From assembly GCA_963756365.1 (NCBI GenBank), contig CAVWNF010000003.1, positions 1,488,001-1,552,000 on the forward strand: 64,000 nucleotides of DNA, read 5' to 3'. Source of the stretch: WHTI01 sp963756365 (lineage in GTDB: Bacteria > Actinomycetota > CADDZG01 > WHSQ01). Each line of letters begins with the position of its first letter. The stretch's first letter is position 1. Below are positions 43,279 through 52,960 of this stretch, in pieces. The notes under the pieces are model-generated. The model saw only the letters and a list, made by a program, of their open reading frames with translations, was not told the DNA's origin and made no database searches. The position numbers and the translations under genes were made by a program.

Positions 43279-45887
43279 CCGAACACGTCGATCTGACGGT
43301 CAACGGAGCGGCCGTGTCGCTCGACGTTGAGGCCGACGAGACGCTGCTCGATGCGCTCCGGGATCACCTCGGGCTCCTGGCGGCGAAGGATGGTTGCCAG
43401 CCAGAGGGCTACTGCGGCTGCTGCACCGTGATCGTCGACGGCCAGGCCCGGGTCTCGTGTTCGCAGGCAGCCACGAAGTTCGCAGGCAAGGACGTGGTGA
43501 CGCTCGAAGGTCTGAGCGACCACGAACGGGAGGCGTTCGCGATCTCCTTCGCGGCATCGGGGGCCTCGCAGTGCGGCTTCTGCTCGCCCGGGATCGTCGT
43601 GAAAGCGAAGAACATCATCGACAAGAACCCCTCTCCGAGTCGCGACGAGATCGCCAAGGGACTGGCCGGCAATCTCTGCCGCTGCACCGGCTACGTGAAG
43701 ATCATCGACGCGATCGAATCGGCCGCTCAGATCCTCTCGGGTGGAGAACCGCCTCACATCGACCACTCGGGTCGCATCGGAACGCGGGCCCCGAAGTACG
43801 AAGCGTTCGAGCTTGCCACCGGCAAGAAGGCATTCATCAACGACATGAGCATGGACGGGATGCTCCATGGAGCCGCCAAGTTCTCGGATCACCCGCGGGC
43901 GGTCGTTACCAAGATCGACACCTCGAAGGCAGAAGCGATCGAGGGCGTGATGGCGATCATCACCGCTGCCGATGTCCCAGGTGAACGCTACGTCGGTGCG
44001 ATCTACAACGACTGGCCCGCATTCATCGCCGAGGGTGAAACGACGCGCTACGTCGGAGACATCATCGCTGCCGTCGCGGCCACCTCTCGTTGGGCAGCCC
44101 GGAAAGCCGTTGAGGCGATCGAGATCACATATGACGTTCTCGAGGCGGTCGTCGATCCCGAGGAGGCCATGCAGGACGGCGCCCCCAAGGTCCACGAGGC
44201 TGGGAATCTCCTCAAGACTCACAAGATCGACCGCGGCGACGTCGAGACCGCCCTCGCTTCCTCCGCGCACGTCGTCACCGAGACGTTCGAGACGCAGTTC
44301 ATCGAGCACGCGTTCCTGGAACCCGAATCATCCCTGGCGTGGCTAGAGAACGATGAGATGCGGGTCTACTCCGGGGGCCAGGGCATCTGGGACGACCGCA
44401 AGCAGATCGCGAGGCTGCTCGGAGCCCCGGAATCCGAGGTGCGAGTAACCCTCGTCAGCAACGGCGGAGCGTTCGGCGCCAAGGAAGACCTCGGCATCAA
44501 CGGCCATGCCGCTCTTCTCGCGCACGCCACTTCGAAGCCGGTGAAACTCACGCTGTCACGCGAGGAATCGATCCGGATGCACAGCAAGCGCCACCCGATA
44601 AAGATGACCTACACGGTCGGGTGCGACGCCGACGGGCGACTCACTGCGGTGAAGGCGAGGATGGTCGGCGACACCGGCGCTTACGCGTCGGTCGGCGACA
44701 AGGTCCTCCAACGTGCATGCGGACATTCCTGCTCCGCGTACGAGGTGCCCAACGTCTTCGTCGAGGCGCACGCCGTCTACACGAACAACGTTCCCTGTGG
44801 AGCCATGCGTGGGTTCGGTTCGAACCAGGCGAACTTCGCGATCGAGGGGTGCCTCGACCGTCTCGCCGAGCAGGTTGGCATCGACGGATGGGACATCAGG
44901 TGGCTCAACGCGCTCGACGTCGGAGGAGTCTTCGGCACCGGTCAGGTGATCGGTGAGGGTGTCGGGTTCAAGAAGTGTCTCGAGGCGGTCAAAGACCAGT
45001 ACAAGGGCGCGACCTACGCGGGGATCGCCGGGGCCGTAAAGAACGTCGGGGTCGGCAACGGGCTGCCCGAGTATGGGCGCGCATCCCTCCAGATCCAGGA
45101 CGACGGTTCGATCCTTCTGAGACATTCGTGGACCGAGATGGGTCAAGGCGTTCACACGGTCCTCGGGCAGGTCGCGGTTGAGGAACTTTCCTCGGCAGGC
45201 GTCGAGACGAAGCACCTACAACTGACCGTCGATACCGATCGCGAGTTCCAGACGGGGCAGACGACCGCATCGCGCGGAACCTTCCTTGGCGGGCTAGCGG
45301 TCAAGAAAGCATGCGAGAACCTGAAGGAACAACTGAACGGTGGCGGGATCGCGGACCTAGCCGGTCAAGAGTTCACGGGAGAAGTCGAGTTCAAGGTCAC
45401 GCAGCCGATGGATGATCCCAACCTCACGCGGAGCCACATCTGCTTCGGATGGGGAGTTCAGGTCGCGATCCTCGACGACGACGGCAAGCTCGCAAAGATG
45501 GTCGTCGCTCACGATGTCGGCAAGGTGATGAACCGGAACCTCCTTGAGGGCCAGATGGAAGGCGCGGTCCATATGGGCCTGGGTCACACCCTCACCGAAG
45601 AGTTCGTGATGAAGGACGGGCATATCGAGACCCCCTCACTCAAGTCGCAGGGGATCATCCCTGCGAAAGGGATGCCAGAGGTCGAGTGCATCTTCATCGA
45701 GGAACCTCAACCGGAAGGGCCGTACGGCGCGAAAGGGGTCGGCGAGATCGGCCTGGTCCCGACGTCGGCGGCAGTCGCCGCTGCCTGCCACGCGTTCGAC
45801 GGCGTGTGGCGCACGAAGCTCCCAATGAAGGACACGGCTGCCGCGAAGGCGGCTCACCCCAAGGCCGCCCGCAAGGTCTACGGCTAG
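43275..45887 (+). CDS. Fused FeS-molybdenum hydroxylase, XdhD/selenium-dependent xanthine dehydrogenase type
   Basis: 870 residues. Residues 1-160 are two [2Fe-2S] domains: Cys41, Cys47, Cys50, Cys62 and then Cys100, Cys103, Cys135, Cys137 (QCGFC, NLCRCTGY). From about 185 comes the molybdopterin domain: GGQGIWDDRKQIARLLG, NGGAFGAKEDLG, PCGAMRGFGSNQANFA, EMGQGVHTVLGQ, and GPYGAKGVGEIGLVP with the active-site Glu. There is no FAD domain, as in XdhD/Se-dependent hydroxylases; the FAD subunit at 52961 may serve it. It probably hydroxylates hypoxanthine or xanthine, or works on urate in the reverse direction. No selenocysteine codon is present; selenium in this family is a cofactor. Confidence 0.88.
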   Translation: MTEHVDLTVNGAAVSLDVEADETLLDALRDHLGLLAAKDGCQPEGYCGCCTVIVDGQARVSCSQAATKFAGKDVVTLEGLSDHEREAFAISFAASGASQCGFCSPGIVVKAKNIIDKNPSPSRDEIAKGLAGNLCRCTGYVKIIDAIESAAQILSGGEPPHIDHSGRIGTRAPKYEAFELATGKKAFINDMSMDGMLHGAAKFSDHPRAVVTKIDTSKAEAIEGVMAIITAADVPGERYVGAIYNDWPAFIAEGETTRYVGDIIAAVAATSRWAARKAVEAIEITYDVLEAVVDPEEAMQDGAPKVHEAGNLLKTHKIDRGDVETALASSAHVVTETFETQFIEHAFLEPESSLAWLENDEMRVYSGGQGIWDDRKQIARLLGAPESEVRVTLVSNGGAFGAKEDLGINGHAALLAHATSKPVKLTLSREESIRMHSKRHPIKMTYTVGCDADGRLTAVKARMVGDTGAYASVGDKVLQRACGHSCSAYEVPNVFVEAHAVYTNNVPCGAMRGFGSNQANFAIEGCLDRLAEQVGIDGWDIRWLNALDVGGVFGTGQVIGEGVGFKKCLEAVKDQYKGATYAGIAGAVKNVGVGNGLPEYGRASLQIQDDGSILLRHSWTEMGQGVHTVLGQVAVEELSSAGVETKHLQLTVDTDREFQTGQTTASRGTFLGGLAVKKACENLKEQLNGGGIADLAGQEFTGEVEFKVTQPMDDPNLTRSHICFGWGVQVAILDDDGKLAKMVVAHDVGKVMNRNLLEGQMEGAVHMGLGHTLTEEFVMKDGHIETPSLKSQGIIPAKGMPEVECIFIEEPQPEGPYGAKGVGEIGLVPTSAAVAAACHAFDGVWRTKLPMKDTAAAKAAHPKAARKVYG

Positions 45888-45889
45888 TC

Positions 45890-47184
45890 GTGGGGATCAC
45901 CCTCGCCGGTGGGACTCTCGCCGACCCGGCGCGCGGCTACGTCGGTCGCGACGACCTCCACATCTCAGGGGACAGGATCGGGGGCGACGGTGGCGCGGAA
46001 GGAGTATCTGGAGTTGTAGATGTCTCCGGGTGCTTGGTGATGCCCGGGTTCGTGTGCGCGCATCACCATCTCTATTCGGCCCTCGCACGGGGGATGCCAC
46101 CACCGCAGCGAGCCCCTAAGAACTTCGTCGAGATACTCGAGAAGATCTGGTGGCGTCTCGACCGCGCTCTGGATCACGAATCGATAGGACTGTCGGCCCA
46201 ACTGGGGAGCCTCGAAGCCGTCCTCGCCGGGACCACGACGATCGTCGATCATCACGCCTCGCCCGAGGCCATCCGAGACTCGCTTGACCATCTGGCCGAT
46301 GGGATCGATTCGGTCGGCGCGAGAGCGGTCGTGTGTTACGAGGTCACCGACCGCCATGGAACCGAGCGCGGGACCGAAGGGGTCGAGGAGAACGCCAGGT
46401 TCCTCAGATCGAACCGTCGTCTGAACGTGCGAGCGATGATGGGTGCGCACGCCTCCTTCACGATCGGGGATGAGACGATGGACGCCCTCGTCGGAGCGGC
46501 ACGGGATGCGGGTGCGCCGATCCACATCCACGTTGCGGAAGACGCGGCGGACGAACGGGATTCCCTCGATAGATACGGCGAACGAACCGCTCACCGGCTC
46601 GCACGCCGAGGAGCGCTCGCCGAAGGCGACCTCATCGCACATGGGGTTCACCTCGATCCGTCCGAGATAGACACTGTCCGCACGTCGGGGGCCTGGGTCG
46701 CACACAATCCGCGCTCGAACATGAACAATGCGGTTGGCTACGCACCGGCGACATCGCTGGGCGAGCGGGTTGCGCTCGGAACCGATGGGCTCGACGGGGA
46801 CATGCTCATGGAGGCACGAGCCGCGTTCCTTCAATCGAGCGAGCACACCACCGACGGAGGGGTGCCGTGGGCGATCGATCGTCTGGTCGCCGGTGGACAG
46901 CGTCGCGGGAGGACTCTTCGGTGAACCCGCGTTGGGCACGCCTTGAGGTTGGTGCCCCCGCCGACCTCGTCGTCCTCGACTACGACTCCCCCACCCCGAT
47001 CGACGCCTCCAACCTTGGCGGGCACATGCTGTTCGGCCTGACCTCGGCGCGAGTCAGGGACGTCATGGTCGGAGGCCGCTGGATCGTGCGCGATAGGAAG
47101 CATCAACTGATCGATGAAGAGGAGCTGAGGGCACGCTGCCGCGAGGCGGCTCCGAAGCTGTGGCAACGGATGGAGGAGTACTAG
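45890..47184 (+). CDS. ssnA: SsnA-type aminohydrolase, two frame breaks
   Basis: Amidohydrolase. It starts at GTG 45890, 2 bases after the previous stop. VMPGFVCAHHHLYSALARGM and PKNFVEILEKIWWRLDRALD are specific to SsnA; HIHVAEDAADE, HGVHLD and ALGTDGLDGDM carry metal and catalytic residues. The frame breaks at 46901 (VAGGQ then VAGGLFGEPALGT) and 46941 (then LEVGAPADLVVLDYDSPTPI). Removing both bases gives 430 residues, the family length, and the stop then overlaps the ygeW GTG by one base. SsnA is required for urate breakdown in the E. coli cluster; it probably deaminates or opens a purine-derived ring. Confidence 0.82.
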
Positions 47185-48182
47185 TGGATCGTGCAGCGTT
47201 CGCTGGCAAGGACTACATCTCGACCGCGGACTGGTCGGTCGAGGAACTTTCGGAACTGCTCGATGTTTCGATCGAATTGAAGGAAGCGTTCAGAGCGGGC
47301 GAGCCGCATCGGCTTCTCGCTGACAAGACCCTGTTCATGATCTTCCTCGACCTCTCCACGAGGACGCGCAATGCGTTCGAGGCTGGCATGACGCAGCTCG
47401 GTGGCCATGCCCACTTCATCGACGCGGCGACGTCTCAGATCGCGCACGGTGAGGCGCCCCGCGACATGGGGATCATCTTGGGGTCGTACGGACATGGGAT
47501 CGCGATCCGGCACGACAAGGTTCCCGGTGAAGGCAACACCTACATGCGTGAGGTCGCCAGTGCGACCGACAGGCCGATCATCAACCTGCAGTGCGACATC
47601 GATCATCCGACTCAACAGATCGCCGATCTCATGACGATCGAGGAGCACTTCGGTACGAGAGACCTGTCGGGGATGAAGATCTGCGTCTCGTGGGCCTTCG
47701 CTCCCTCTTACGCGAAGCCGATGAGCGTCCCCCAGGGTCTCGCTCTTCTCCTCCCCCGTTTCGGTGCCGAGCTGACGATCGCCAGGCCCCCCGAGTTCAG
47801 ACTGATGACCGACGTGATGGAGCAAGCGCAGCAACTCGCCGCTGAGGGTGGCGGCAGCATCGTCGAGGTCGAGGATATGGACGCCGGCTTCGAAGGTGCC
47901 CAGGTCGTGTATCCGAAGTCCTGGGGGGCCGAGCATCTGTTCGGCAACGAACAGGAGGCGCTCGCCCTCAACGCGCGTTACAAGGAGTGGATCTGCGACT
48001 CTCGCAGGATGGGTATCGCGGCCAACGACTCGATCTATATGCACTGCCTCCCCGCCGATCGTGGGAACGAGGTCACGGACGAAGTCATCGACGGCAAGCA
48101 GTCGGTTGTCTTCCAAGAGGCGGAGAACCGACTGCACACCGGCAAGGGCATCATGGCGCTGACGATGGGCGGTTACGCCTGA
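47184..48182 (+). CDS. ygeW: YgeW-type knotted carbamoyltransferase
   Basis: 332 residues from GTG 47184, overlapping the ssnA stop by one base. Carbamoyl-phosphate motifs: FLDLSTRTRNAFEAG (STRTR 58-62), IDHPTQQIADL (HPTQ 141-144) and MHCLPADRGNEV (HCLP 287-290). KICVSWAFAPSYAKPMSVPQ and the closing GKGIMALTMGGYA are YgeW-like and differ from ornithine and aspartate carbamoyltransferases. In catabolism it would release carbamoyl phosphate from a ureido compound, which carbamate kinase (51935) can turn into ATP. Reading frame intact. Confidence 0.9.
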   Translation: MDRAAFAGKDYISTADWSVEELSELLDVSIELKEAFRAGEPHRLLADKTLFMIFLDLSTRTRNAFEAGMTQLGGHAHFIDAATSQIAHGEAPRDMGIILGSYGHGIAIRHDKVPGEGNTYMREVASATDRPIINLQCDIDHPTQQIADLMTIEEHFGTRDLSGMKICVSWAFAPSYAKPMSVPQGLALLLPRFGAELTIARPPEFRLMTDVMEQAQQLAAEGGGSIVEVEDMDAGFEGAQVVYPKSWGAEHLFGNEQEALALNARYKEWICDSRRMGIAANDSIYMHCLPADRGNEVTDEVIDGKQSVVFQEAENRLHTGKGIMALTMGGYA

Positions 48183-48212
48183 CAAGCTAAGCAACCCGGA
48201 TAGCATCAGCCG

Positions 48213-48933
48213 ATGGAACCGATATTCCGTTCGGTCGTGATCGCAGCAGGGACGGTATTCCGTCTCAAGCGCTGGAAGACGATCGCATCGGGACTCGAGA
48301 ACATCCCCAAGAGCGGCGGTGCGGTCATCGCGACCAACCACATCTCGTACCTCGACTTCGCCTTCATCGGGAAGGCGGTATTCGGCACCGGACGTCGCGT
48401 GCGCATCCTCGGCAAGCAGGAGATCTACGACCACCGGTTCGCAGGCTTCTTCATGCGCGGTGCGAAACACATCCCGGTCGATCGACGAGGTGATCCAAGC
48501 AAGGCTCTGGACGCCGCGGTCGAGGCAGCCCGCTCCGGTGAAGTGATCCTCATCTACCCAGAAACGACGATCAGCCAGTCGTTCGTGCCGATGAAAGGGA
48601 AGACCGGCGCGGTCCGCATCGCCCAGGAGGCGGGCGTTCCGCTGATCCCGGCGGCGGTATGGGGGTGCCACCGGTTGATGACCAAGGGTCGCCCACGTCA
48701 GTTGAAGAGCAAGGTCGTTACGAGCGTGACGTTCGACAAGCCCATGGGCGCTCGATGACGACCCGGTCGCCACGACCGCCGCCCTTATGGGCCGGATCAA
48801 GGAACTCGTGGACGGACTCGTCCTCGCGTATCCCCAGCAGCCGGACGATGTGGCGAACGCCTGGTGGATCCCGGCCCACCTTGGCGGTGCGGCGCCGCCC
48901 CCGGACGAGGTCGTCGCGCCCCCCGAGTCCTAG
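48213..48933 (+). CDS. PlsC-family acyltransferase, copy 2, one frame break
   Basis: ATNHISYLDFAF (HX4D), ILIYPETTISQSF and AVWGCHRLMTKGRPRQLKSK parallel copy 1 at 37549 almost segment by segment. The frame breaks at 48753 (KPMGA then DDDPVATTAALMGRIKEL) and the new frame runs on through YPQQPDDVANAWWIPAHLGG to TAG at 48931-48933, matching the C-terminus of copy 1. One base removed gives 239 residues. It lies 30 bases after ygeW; why a lipid acyltransferase sits in the purine unit is unclear. Confidence 0.75.
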
Positions 48934-48938
48934 GCAAC

Positions 48939-48982
48939 TCTCGGCGTGAACCGGCCACCCGGTGGCCGGATCCACGCCGAGA
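48939..48982. terminator. Large two-tier hairpin between convergent units
   Basis: TCTCGGCGTG (48939-48948) pairs with CACGCCGAGA (48973-48982), and inside it CCGGCCAC (48951-48958) pairs with GTGGCCGG (48962-48969). It fills the gap between the convergent plsC-like gene and ygeX. There is no T-run; it probably ends transcription from both sides. Confidence 0.6.
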
Positions 48983-48994
48983 CGCGACAGGTCG

Positions 48995-50096
48995 TTAGGT
49001 CGGGGGGTGGCCCACGATGCGCTCGTACGCGACCGGGTCCGTAGCGCCCTCCGTGCTGAGAAGCAGGACTTTCGCGTCCTTATCCAGCCCCATAGCGGCA
49101 CGCAGTTCGGCGTCGTCCATCGCGGCGAGCAGTCCTGCGAGACCCGCCGCCCCGGTTTCCCCTGCGGTCACACCCTCGGCGTCCAGCGCCCTCATCCCCT
49201 CCTCGGCCAACTCGTCCTCGACGGCCATGAACGCGTCGTAACCACCGGAGACGTACGGCCACGCGACGATCGAGGGCGTACCGCAGTTGAGTCCCGCCAT
49301 TATCGAATCGTGAGGGCCGGGCACAGTGACGATCTCGCCCGCTTCGATCGAAGCCAACACGCAGGCAGCCTTCTCAGGCTCGACGCCGATCAGTCTCGGG
49401 GCGAGGTCATGGCTCTTGTAGTGCCGGGACGCGGCCGCGGCCAGCGCACCGACCCCCATCTGGATGAACACGACATCGGGAGCCGCCGGCAATTGCTCGT
49501 CCAGTTCGGTGAAGATCGTCGAGTAGCCCTCGATGACCCACCGAGGCACGTCTTGATAGCCCTCCCACGAGGTATCGGAGATGACCAAACAGTCATCGCT
49601 CGCATCCTGAGCGCTCCGCGCGACCGCATCCTCGTACGAGCCATCGACGACTTCGCAGGTCGCGCCCTCCGATGTGATCCCTGTGATCCTCGCGTCTGCG
49701 GTGCCGGCCGGAACGTAGATGCTCGTGTCCAGTCCGAGGAGCTTGCCCATCCGAGCAACCGCGCGCCCGTGATTCCCATCGGTCGCGGCCGAGAGGCGGT
49801 AGCGACCATTGAGGCGCTCGGCCAGTTCTTGGAGACGACTCCACTCGCGGAACCCACCAACCCGCGGCGTCGAGAGCGCGATAGGTACCCCACGACGCGC
49901 CGAGGATCTTGAAAGACGGTAGCCCCAAGCGGCTCGATTCGCTCTTCACCCACACCGCCCCGAGTCCAAGACGATCGGCGATGCCCGCGGCGTCGACCAA
50001 GGGCGATGGCTCGTAACCAGGGAGGCTTCGGTGGAACGCGGACGGGTCACCCTCAGGGGGTTCGAGACGTCCCGAAGTGTTCGATGCGAATCTCAC
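48995..50096 (-). CDS. ygeX: YgeX-type 2,3-diaminopropionate ammonia-lyase, one frame break
   Basis: PLP fold-type II enzyme converting 2,3-diaminopropionate to pyruvate and two ammonia. GYEPSPLVDAAGIADRLGLG, ESSRLGLPSFKILGASWGTY (PLP lysine), SAATDGNHGRAVARMGKLLG, GLNCGTPSIVAWPYVSGGYD and LLLSTEGATDP are the DpaL/YgeX motifs. The start is GTG 50096 overlapping the hyuA stop (GTGA). The frame breaks at 49862 (LDAA then VGGFREWSRLQELAERLNGR); one base removed gives 366 residues, close to the usual length. It would supply pyruvate at the end of the urate route. Confidence 0.85.
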
Positions 50097-51485
50097 GTCA
50101 ACCCACTCGCCCCTCTCGCTACGAACAGTCCGCGCCCGGCTTCGCCGACGGGTTCCCCGTCTCGCGAAACGACCTCGCCGCGTGAATACACGATCCGCGG
50201 CCACCCCTTCACGACGACATCCTCATAGACCGAATAATCCACCTTCGAGTGGAGTCGCTCCGGCACCAGGGGCCGCTCCACGTTCGGGTCGAAGACGACG
50301 ATATCGGCGTCGGATCCATCCTCGATGGCCCCCTTCTTCGGGTAAAGGCCGAACAGTTTTGCGGGGGTGGTGCAACAGAGATCCACCCACCGTTCGAGGG
50401 TCATCGCTCCCGATGCAGCGCGCTGATGGATCAAGGCGAGTCTGGTCTCGACTCCCGGGAGACCTCCTGGGATCTGGGTGAAGTCGACCCATCCCCCTCC
50501 GATCAACCCCGCGTCCTTCGATGCTTGATCGAACGGGCAGTGATCCGTAGACACCACCTGGAGGTAGCCCTGCTCGAGGCCTTCCCAGAGTTCCTCAGAG
50601 TGCCACCCATCTCGCAGCGGCGGAGCACACACGTAGCGGGACGCGACTTCAGGCAGATCCTCGTAGCGCTCGGATGACAGATAGAGGTACTGGGGGCAGG
50701 TTTCGGCGAACACCGGAAGGCCCCTATCGCGCGCCCGCCGAACATGCTGGAGGGCGGAGGCCGACGAGAGGTGAACGATATAGAGGGTGGCACCGGTGTC
50801 CTCGACCATCCTTATGGCGCGCTCGACCGCGATGGCTTCCGCATCTGGGGGCCGAGAGCGCGCGTGCCATCCCGGGGAGGTATTTCCGGCGGCGAGTGCT
50901 TCTGCCCTCGCCCTCGCCACGCTGGCATCGTCCTCGCAGTGGAGACAGATCAGCGAGTCATGTTTCTCGGCCGCAACCATCATCTGCGGTGATGACTTCA
51001 TCCGCGACCATGAGCCTCTCGGGATAGGTCATATAAAGCTTGAACGAGGTGATCCCACTGCCGTTCATCTCGGCGATCAGGTCATCCGCGGGCCGCGTCA
51101 ACTCGGTGACCGACATGTGGAACGAATAATCGATCAGAGCCTTTCCATCGGCCTTGGCGTGCCAGTTAGCAAGCCCCTCGGCCACCGACTCGCCCCTGTA
51201 CGCCGCTGCGAAGTCCACGATGGTCGTGGTCCCTCCGCAGGCTGCTGCGGTTGTGCCTGAGGTGAAGTCGTCGGCCGAGACGGTAACCCCGACGTCCATA
51301 TCCAGATGGGTATGGACGTCAACCGCTCCAGGGATCACGTAGCAGCCAGTGGCGTCTACCTCGTCGTCAGCGGGGATCCCCTTCAGGTCCCCCACCATCG
51401 AGATCATCCGGTGCTCGATCAACACGTCTGCTCGCCGGCGCCCTTCGGCGGTGACGATCTCTCCGGAATGGATCAAGGTTCCCAT
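50093..51485 (-). CDS. hyuA: HyuA-type dihydropyrimidinase/hydantoinase, one frame break
   Basis: Amidohydrolase of the D-hydantoinase group. YVIPGAVDVHTHLDMDVGV has the metal histidines, GTTTIVDFAAAYRGES, SFKLYMTYPERLMV with the carboxylated lysine, YIVHLSSASALQHVRRARDR, STDHCPFDQASKDAG and the C-terminal PKKGAIEDGSDADIVVFDP are conserved. The frame breaks at 50996 (MVADE then SSPQMMVAAEKHDSLICLHC); one base removed gives 463 residues, exactly the family size. ATG 51485 is the likely start, with a weak ribosome site. It opens a hydantoin or dihydropyrimidine-like ring and is coupled to ygeX. Confidence 0.85.
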
Positions 51486-51586
51486 CGCCCCATCCAACAA
51501 CAACAGGACCACATCGTGCGAGGACCGAAACTGGTAATCCGCTCCTTCCGCTTCTATGTTGTGGGGACGACTATTGGGGAGGGACC

Positions 51587-51886
51587 TTGCTCAAGCTAGT
51601 GAAACCGATGATGGCTGTACTCGTGGCGCTGATGTTCGCGGCATGCTCGTTCTCGTTCGGCGGTACCTCGCTCGACATGGACAAGATCCAAGACGAGATC
51701 TCATCCGGGATCGAGGAACAGACGGGAGTGGTGATCGAATCGGTCGAGTGCCCTGAAGAGGTCGATGCGGAAGAGGGCGAGTCGTTCACCTGTGATGTCA
51801 CTGCAGAAGACGGGACGACGGCGGTCGTTCAGGTGGATCAGACCGATTCCGACGGAAATGTCACCTGGGAGATAGTCGAGAACTAG
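51587..51886 (+). CDS. DUF4333-type lipoprotein
   Basis: 99 residues from TTG 51587, with GGGGAGG a few bases upstream. A short signal peptide ends in a lipobox (MFAACSFS), so Cys20 should be lipidated; the rest is a small acidic domain with one Cys pair (ESVECPEEVDAEEGESFTCD) typical of actinobacterial DUF4333. It is divergent from hyuA and just upstream of the carbamate-kinase promoter. No evident link to purines. Confidence 0.78.
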   Translation: MLKLVKPMMAVLVALMFAACSFSFGGTSLDMDKIQDEISSGIEEQTGVVIESVECPEEVDAEEGESFTCDVTAEDGTTAVVQVDQTDSDGNVTWEIVEN

Positions 51887-51888
51887 CC

Positions 51889-51903
51889 TCAACAAACTGT
51901 TGA
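51889..51903. promoter_or_regulatory. Palindrome, putative purine-island operator (copy 2)
   Basis: TCAACA-AAC-TGTTGA, identical in all 15 bases to 41016-41030. It lies just after the lipoprotein stop and overlaps the -35 hexamer of the carbamate-kinase promoter, as expected of a repressor site. Confidence 0.65.
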
Positions 51904-51928
51904 AACACCCTGGTCCCACCCGTACGAT
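51900..51928 (+). promoter_or_regulatory. Promoter of purine unit 3, probably leaderless
   Basis: -35 TTGAAA (51900-51905), 17-base spacer, -10 TACGAT (51923-51928). Transcription would begin about seven bases on, at the ATG of the carbamate-kinase gene (51935), and there is no Shine-Dalgarno before that ATG, so the mRNA is probably leaderless. Confidence 0.6.
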
Positions 51929-51934
51929 TCCCCG

Positions 51935-52960
51935 ATGGGGGTGAATGGGACGGTGACTGGGACCGCAACTAAGTCCAGGAGTCCGTGGACCGATAAGCCG
52001 ATCCTCGTCGTCGCACTGGGGGGGAATGCGATCACGCGCCCCGGGGACGAACCGTCCGTTGCGTCCCAGTTCGAGCGCACCAGGGAAACCGTCGAGCAAC
52101 TCCTCCCGGTGATCGAGGCCGGCGCCTTCCGGCTGGTGCTCACGCACGGCAACGGCCCCCAGGTCGGCAATATCTTGCTGCGATCCGACCTCGCGGCAGA
52201 GGCGCACGAGCTCCCGCCGCTGCCGATCGACTCCGCGGTGGCAGATACCCAGGGAGCGATGGGCTACATGATCCAGCAATGCCTGAGCAACGCCCTGTGG
52301 GAATCCGGGATCAGGCTGCCGGTCGTGACGATCGTCACCCAGGTCCTCGTCGACGACGAAGACCCTGCGTTCCAGAACCCGACCAAGCCGATCGGTCGCT
52401 TCTACCAAGCCGAAGACGTGGAGGACCTCAAACGCCACGGGTGGGTGATGTCGGAGCAGAAGGGTGGATGGCGCCGGGTCGTCCCCTCGCCGATCCCGAG
52501 CGAGATCATCGAGGAGGACGTCATCCGGGAACTCCTCGACTCGGGGGTGATCGTCATCGCTTGCGGTGGCGGCGGGGTCCCGGTGGTGGCCGGAGAGGGC
52601 GGCTCGCTCAGTGGGGTCGAAGCCGTCATCGATAAGGACCTCGCAACATCTCTGTTGGCCACTCACGTGGGAGCCGACACGCTCGCCATCCTCACGGGTG
52701 TCGACAACGTGGCGGTCCACTACGGCACACCCGAAGAGATCCAGCTCGACGAGGTCTCGGTAGAGGAGTTGGCCAACTATCGGTCGGCCGGTGAGTTCCC
52801 CGCCGGATCGATGGGGCCCAAGATCGATGCGGTCATCGGATTCATCGAGAGAGGCGGACCGAGGGCGATCATCACGAGCCCGGAACATCTCGCTGAGGCG
52901 CTCGAGGGCACCGCAGGAACCCACGTCCTGGGCCGCGAGATCCGCGCGGAGGGTGCCTAG
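51935..52960 (+). CDS. arcC: Carbamate kinase (YqeA/ArcC type)
   Basis: 341 residues. LVVALGGNAITRPGDEPSVA, LVLTHGNGPQVGNILLR, GWRRVVPSPIP, VIVIACGGGGVPVV, VIDKDLATSLLAT and AGSMGPKIDAVIGFIERGG are carbamate-kinase motifs. It converts carbamoyl phosphate and ADP to carbamate and ATP, the energy-yielding step when carbamoyl phosphate comes from YgeW. The N-terminus is about 20 residues longer than usual. First gene of a seven-gene unit; zero gap to the next gene. Confidence 0.93.
   Translation: MGVNGTVTGTATKSRSPWTDKPILVVALGGNAITRPGDEPSVASQFERTRETVEQLLPVIEAGAFRLVLTHGNGPQVGNILLRSDLAAEAHELPPLPIDSAVADTQGAMGYMIQQCLSNALWESGIRLPVVTIVTQVLVDDEDPAFQNPTKPIGRFYQAEDVEDLKRHGWVMSEQKGGWRRVVPSPIPSEIIEEDVIRELLDSGVIVIACGGGGVPVVAGEGGSLSGVEAVIDKDLATSLLATHVGADTLAILTGVDNVAVHYGTPEEIQLDEVSVEELANYRSAGEFPAGSMGPKIDAVIGFIERGGPRAIITSPEHLAEALEGTAGTHVLGREIRAEGA

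Noticed and set aside
43230..44309. 359-codon minus-strand frame opposite the fused Mo hydroxylase
   Set aside because: Overlaps the FeS domains, whose eight cysteines and spacing are conserved; no family features of its own.
45890..47184. Selenocysteine readthrough as the reason for the internal TGA in ssnA, suggested by the selenium-linked family names
   Set aside because: The conserved sequence continues in a different frame, not in frame after the TGA, so frame shifts explain it; selenium in these hydroxylases is a cofactor, not Sec.
47181..48800. 539-codon open frame on the minus strand opposite ygeW and plsC copy 2
   Set aside because: Antisense to ygeW with all catalytic motifs intact; the composition (Arg, Asp, Leu rich) is that of a GC-skewed shadow frame.
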